Assembly (NCBI GenBank): GCA_030748735.1 | Contig: JASMLK010000059.1 | Coordinates: forward strand, 1-37,177 | Direction of reading: 5' to 3' | Length of the DNA: 37,177 nt | Source of the DNA: Myxococcota bacterium | GTDB lineage: Bacteria; Myxococcota_A; UBA9160; UBA4427 | Shown here: positions 34,051 through 37,177 of the stretch, in pieces | Numbering within the stretch: position 1 is the stretch's first letter | How the letters are laid out: each line of letters begins with the position of its first letter | Notes under the pieces: model-generated | What the model was told of the DNA's origin: nothing | The model's input: the letters and a program-made list of their open reading frames with translations, nothing else | Database searches by the model: none | Program-made: the position numbers and the translations under genes

Positions 34051-36003
34051 TCAGCGCCGCGACCCTCGCCGCGCAGACCAGCGATACCCCTTGCCGCGCC
34101 CGCCCCTGGCGGTGTCCGCTGCGGGATCGCGCCCGCGCGGCGCACGAGCGGGGATCAAACAGATTTCGTGGTCTCCGATCAGGTCGACGCGGCCGAGTTC
34201 GTGCAGGGCCTGCTTCACGAGGGAGTGGTTCTCGGGCTTCCAGTACTGAAGAAGCGCGCGCTGCATCGCGCGCTGTTTTTCCTTCTTCGCTGCAAACACC
34301 GGACGCGTCGTCTCCGGGTCGATCCCCGCGTGGTACATGCAGGTCGCGATGTCCATCGGTGCCGGAATGAAGTCCTGCACCTGACGCGGTCGCGTTCCAC
34401 TGCGCTTCAAGTACAGCGCCAGTTCGAGCATCTCGGCCAGCCCACTGCCCGGATGGCTCGCGATGAAGTACGGCACGAGATACTGCTCCTTGCCGGCCTT
34501 GCGCGAAGCGGTTTCGAAGCGCGCGGCGAAGTCTTCGTAGGTGTGCTGGGGTGGCTTCTTCATCAAGGCGAGCACGCGATCGCTCACGTGTTCGGGTGCG
34601 ACCTTCAGATGACCGCCCACGTGGTGCTTCGCCAGCTCTTCGAGATAGACGGGTTCGCGGCGCGCAAGGTCCATGCGGATCCCCGACGCGATGTGCACCT
34701 TCTTGATGCCGCGCTTTCGACGCGCGCGCCTCATGAGGTCGATCAACGGGGCATGGTCGGTGTCGAGGAGCTTGCACACCTTCGGGCTCACACACGAAAG
34801 CCGGCGACACCGGGCTTCGGCCTCGGGTTTCGAGCAGCGCATGCGGTACATGTTCGCCGTCGGCCCACCGAGGTCGCTGATGTGGCCCTTGAAGTCTTCG
34901 CGGGCAGCGAGTTGCTCGACTTCGTCGAGTACCGACTGCGCACTGCGACTCTGGATGCGTCGGCCCTGGTGCAGGGTGATCGAACAGAACGTGCAGCCGC
35001 CGAAGCAGCCGCGCATGACCTGCACCGAATCGGCGATCGTCTGCCACGCGGGGATCGGCCCCTCTTCCGCGTAGCGGGGGTGCGGTCGGCGCACGTAGGG
35101 CAGCGCATACAGCGCGTCGAGGGTGGCCTCTTCGAGGGGCATCGTCGGCGGGTTGATGACGACGCGACGGTCCCCGTGGCGTTGCACGAGCCGGCGCGCG
35201 TTCAGCGGATTCGTCTCGCGATGAAGCACACGGGTCGCGCGCGCGAACGCCTGCTTGTCCTGCATGACTTCTTCGTGGCTCGGGAGTTCGAGCGTCTGCT
35301 CTTCTCCATCTCCATCTCCATCTCCATCTCCATCGCCTGCCGCATGGAAGCGATGCTCGGGTAGCGACTCGCGCTTGCCGAGCAGATACGCGACACCGCG
35401 CATGTCGCGCAGATCGCGAATCGATTCGCCCGCGCGCAGACGTTCCGCGATTTCGAGGATCGACCCTTCGCCATTGCCGTAGGCCACGAGATCCGCCTTC
35501 GACGAAACCAGGCTGCTCGGCATCACCTTGTCGGACCAGTAGTCGTAGTGGCTCACGCGACGAAGCGAAGCCTCGACACCGCCCGCCACCACGGGAACGC
35601 CCTTGAAAGCTTCGCGGCAACGCTGGGCATAGACCGCAGCGGCGCGATCGGGGCGCCGATCGATGGCGCCACCCGGCGAATAGGCGTCGGCGTTGCGGCG
35701 CTTCTTGTTGGCCGTGTAGTGGTTGATCATCGAATCCATGGCGCCCGCCGAAACCGCGTAGCAGAGCGCGGGGCGTCCCAGCTCGCGCCAGTCGTCTGCG
35801 CTGCGCCAGTCGGGTTGAGCGAGGATCGTGACACGGAAGCCGTGATGTTCGAGCCAGCGTCCGAGGATGGCCGCCGCGAAGGAGGGATGATCGACGTAGG
35901 CATCCCCGCTCACGAACACGATGTCCGGTGCGTCCCAGCCCCGGGCTTCGATTTCGGCGCGGGTGGTCGGGAGGAAGCGATCGCGATCACGTCGGGCGGT
36001 CAC
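34051..36003 (-). CDS. ygiQ: YgiQ-family radical SAM protein
   Basis: 650 residues, a normal YgiQ length. The YgiQ N-domain (about 10-200) is followed by the radical-SAM core with CFGGCTFC (C333, C337, C340), which binds the 4Fe-4S cluster and [13 protein letters not shown] and [13 protein letters not shown] are family blocks. The C-terminus is basic. The reaction of YgiQ is not established. Residues 223-233 are an unusual (Gly-Asp) run encoded by a hexanucleotide microsatellite between the N-domain and the core. The start is GTG at 36003 with AGGAG just upstream; an overlapping ATG two bases earlier is followed at once by a stop. It is divergent from the RNA methyltransferase gene. Confidence 0.94.
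   Translation of the reverse strand: MTARRDRDRFLPTTRAEIEARGWDAPDIVFVSGDAYVDHPSFAAAILGRWLEHHGFRVTILAQPDWRSADDWRELGRPALCYAVSAGAMDSMINHYTANKKRRNADAYSPGGAIDRRPDRAAAVYAQRCREAFKGVPVVAGGVEASLRRVSHYDYWSDKVMPSSLVSSKADLVAYGNGEGSILEIAERLRAGESIRDLRDMRGVAYLLGKRESLPEHRFHAAGDGDGDGDGDGEEQTLELPSHEEVMQDKQAFARATRVLHRETNPLNARRLVQRHGDRRVVINPPTMPLEEATLDALYALPYVRRPHPRYAEEGPIPAWQTIADSVQVMRGCFGGCTFCSITLHQGRRIQSRSAQSVLDEVEQLAAREDFKGHISDLGGPTANMYRMRCSKPEAEARCRRLSCVSPKVCKLLDTDHAPLIDLMRRARRKRGIKKVHIASGIRMDLARREPVYLEELAKHHVGGHLKVAPEHVSDRVLALMKKPPQHTYEDFAARFETASRKAGKEQYLVPYFIASHPGSGLAEMLELALYLKRSGTRPRQVQDFIPAPMDIATCMYHAGIDPETTRPVFAAKKEKQRAMQRALLQYWKPENHSLVKQALHELGRVDLIGDHEICLIPARAPRGRDPAADTARGGRGKGYRWSARRGSRR
35303..35332 (+). 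repeat. Hexanucleotide microsatellite inside the YgiQ gene
   Basis: Five perfect copies of TCTCCA on the plus strand encode alternating Gly-Asp on the minus strand. A change in copy number keeps the reading frame, so length variants of the linker are expected. Confidence 0.9.
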
Positions 36004-36007
36004 ATCG

Positions 36008-36013
36008 TCTCCT
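36008..36013 (-). promoter_or_regulatory. Ribosome binding site deciding the YgiQ start
   Basis: AGGAGA on the minus strand lies four bases before GTG at 36003 and supports that codon as the start. Confidence 0.6.
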
Positions 36014-36118
36014 GCGCGGGGATCACGCGGCGGCGCGCGGCTCCGTCGACCTGCGTCGCGCTACGCTCGCGCCACTGTTCGTAGCGGCCCCGCATTGGGC
36101 GCAACGAGTACCGAGAAT

Positions 36119-36123
36119 AGAGG
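36119..36123 (+). promoter_or_regulatory. Ribosome binding site of the RNA methyltransferase gene
   Basis: AGAGG lies nine bases before TTG at 36133. The frame has a TAG at 36118-36120, so the start cannot lie further upstream. Confidence 0.5.
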
Positions 36124-36132
36124 TCTCCCCGA

Positions 36133-37177
36133 TTGCCCGCCTGCCCGCATCGCCCGCCCTGCCCCGGTTGTCCGCGCTGGTTCGAGAAGGGGCTGCCGCC
36201 GCGCGCACGTGAGGTCTTCGACGTGTTGGCGAAGCAGACCGACCTCGGCGTCCCGAAGCGCCATTCGGGAACGGCACTCGGCTTCCGCATGCGCGCACGG
36301 CTTTCCGTCCGCGGGCGCGCGGCGTCGCCCAAGATCGGCATCTTTCAACAGGGCAGTCATCGCATCGTCGACATCCCGAACTGCCCGATCCACCACCCCG
36401 CGATCAACGAAGTCGTCGCCCTGGTGAAACGAGGCATTCGCGAAACCGGCACCGCGCCCTACGCAGAAGCGCCGCACAAGGGTGCGCTGCGGGGAGTCCA
36501 GATCGCGATCGAGCGCGCAACCGGAAAGGCCCAACTGGTGCTCGTCGCCAACGCGGCGAACACCAGCAGTCTCGACTCGCTCGCCGAATGGCTCCAGGCG
36601 GAAGCCGGATCGCGCCTCCACAGCCTCTGGTGGAATGGCAACCCGACGCGTCACAACGTCTTCCTCGGGCCCCACTGGAAGCATCTCGCCGGGGTCGATG
36701 CCATCGAGGAAGACATCGCAGGTGCGCGCGTCTTCTATCCACCGGGTGCGTTCGGCCAGAGCAACCTGACGCTTTCCGAAGCGTTGATCCACGAACTCGC
36801 GAAACACGTTCCCGACGACGCGCACATCGCCGAATTCTACGCGGGAACGGGTGCAATCGGCCTGGGGCTCGCCCAGCGCGCCCGCGCGCTCGCCATGAAC
36901 GAAGTCGGAGAGGATTCGCTTCGCGGGCTGCAGCGGGGAATCGCAGCACTGCCGCAGGAGGCCGCCGCGCGATGCTCGGTGGTCGCCGGTGAAGCCGGTG
37001 AAGCCGGTGAAGCAAAAGCGATGATCGACGACGCCGACACGGTGATCGTCGACCCACCGCGAAAGGGACTCGACCCAGCGCTACTCGCGGCCCTGTGCGC
37101 GACGCCGCCGGCGCGACTCCTCTACGTGAGTTGTGGCATCGACTCGTTCGCGCGCGATAGCGAAACCCTGCTGACGT
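36133..37177 (+). CDS. RlmD/TrmA-family RNA m5U methyltransferase, N-terminal part (no TRAM domain)
   Basis: At least 348 residues are present; the 3' end lies beyond the window. Cysteines C4, C10, C13 (ACPHRPPCPGCP) and C84 (IPNCPIHHP) form the 4Fe-4S set of RlmD-type 23S rRNA uracil-5 methyltransferases. The SAM domain has EFYAGTGAIGL, motif IV is VDPPRKGLDP, and the nucleophile is C334 in LLYVSCGIDSFARD. The TRAM domain normally at the N-terminus is absent: a TAG at 36118-36120 limits the start, and TTG at 36133 is the only plausible codon. Three 9-bp repeats encode Ala-Gly-Glu runs near the end. The target RNA is not proven. Confidence 0.88.
   Translation, partial: MPACPHRPPCPGCPRWFEKGLPPRAREVFDVLAKQTDLGVPKRHSGTALGFRMRARLSVRGRAASPKIGIFQQGSHRIVDIPNCPIHHPAINEVVALVKRGIRETGTAPYAEAPHKGALRGVQIAIERATGKAQLVLVANAANTSSLDSLAEWLQAEAGSRLHSLWWNGNPTRHNVFLGPHWKHLAGVDAIEEDIAGARVFYPPGAFGQSNLTLSEALIHELAKHVPDDAHIAEFYAGTGAIGLGLAQRARALAMNEVGEDSLRGLQRGIAALPQEAAARCSVVAGEAGEAGEAKAMIDDADTVIVDPPRKGLDPALLAALCATPPARLLYVSCGIDSFARDSETLLT
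36985..37011 (+). repeat. Three tandem 9-bp repeats in the RNA methyltransferase gene
   Basis: GCCGGTGAA occurs three times without interruption and encodes (Ala-Gly-Glu)x3 within a loop of the methyltransferase domain. Copy-number change would keep the frame. Confidence 0.9.

Noticed and set aside
33034..35364. 2331-base open frame on the plus strand opposite the metallo-hydrolase and YgiQ genes
   Set aside because: Both opposite-strand genes have complete metal or cluster motifs; the plus-strand product spans two genes and is a shadow.
33530..35620. 2091-base leftward frame overlapping YgiQ in another phase
   Set aside because: Arg/Ala-rich product without motifs; YgiQ in the other phase keeps all family motifs.
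36985..37011. 9-bp repeats considered as a CRISPR-like array
   Set aside because: Units are adjacent without spacers and in frame inside a coding gene.

Overview
The window is a high-GC, gene-dense stretch of bacterial chromosome. Its gene content suggests an uncultured delta/myxobacteria-like or 'Binatia'-like proteobacterial lineage: paired FadE-type acyl-CoA dehydrogenases, ACAD10/11-like phosphotransferases, sulfotransferases, a DUF3604 protein followed by a parvulin-like isomerase, and a haloalkane dehalogenase. The taxonomy is an inference; no rRNA, tRNA or other reliable phylogenetic marker lies inside. I see no phage, insertion sequence, CRISPR array or replication origin.

Left part (1-14540). 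A leftward pair of acyl-CoA dehydrogenases is followed by a 486-bp regulatory-looking gap and a small membrane protein that resembles a prepilin peptidase without its catalytic aspartates. Next come a secreted DUF3604 protein translationally coupled to a parvulin-like isomerase, a medium-chain dehydrogenase, and a two-gene betaine/choline-type ABC importer with the binding protein fused to the permease. They are followed by a haloalkane dehalogenase, a TM2-like protein, a two-subunit sodium:solute symporter and a double-hotdog protein. The segment closes with a scar holding the 3' ends of two divergent broken genes.

Middle part (14541-23665). This is an acyl-CoA/alcohol catabolism block: a protein of unknown function, a thiolase, a nitronate-monooxygenase-like (or IpdC-like) flavoprotein, a kinase-sulfotransferase pair divergent from an SDR, and a second acyl-CoA dehydrogenase pair overlapping an atypical Gre-family factor. 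Both acyl-CoA dehydrogenase pairs look like one catalytic plus one non-catalytic subunit, as in the heterotetrameric steroid side-chain enzymes.

Right part (23666-37177). A cytoplasmic GH2 beta-galactosidase lies behind a small outer-membrane barrel protein. They are followed by a rhomboid protease, a second SDR convergent with a 3-ketosteroid-dehydrogenase-like flavoprotein, a DUF2332 protein, a metallo-beta-lactamase-fold protein with a His-rich insertion, a YgiQ radical-SAM protein carrying a hexanucleotide microsatellite, and the start of an RlmD/TrmA-type RNA methyltransferase.

Taken together, the enzymes fit catabolism of steroid-like, isoprenoid or hydroxylated/halogenated lipids: import, alcohol activation or oxidation, dehydrogenation, hydration and thiolysis. 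No single substrate can be assigned from sequence. The most unusual points are the non-catalytic/catalytic ACAD pairing, the kinase-sulfotransferase cassette, the Gre-like factor inside an ACAD operon, the degenerate prepilin-peptidase-like protein, the double-truncation scar, and the inverted-repeat cluster in front of the KstD-like gene.
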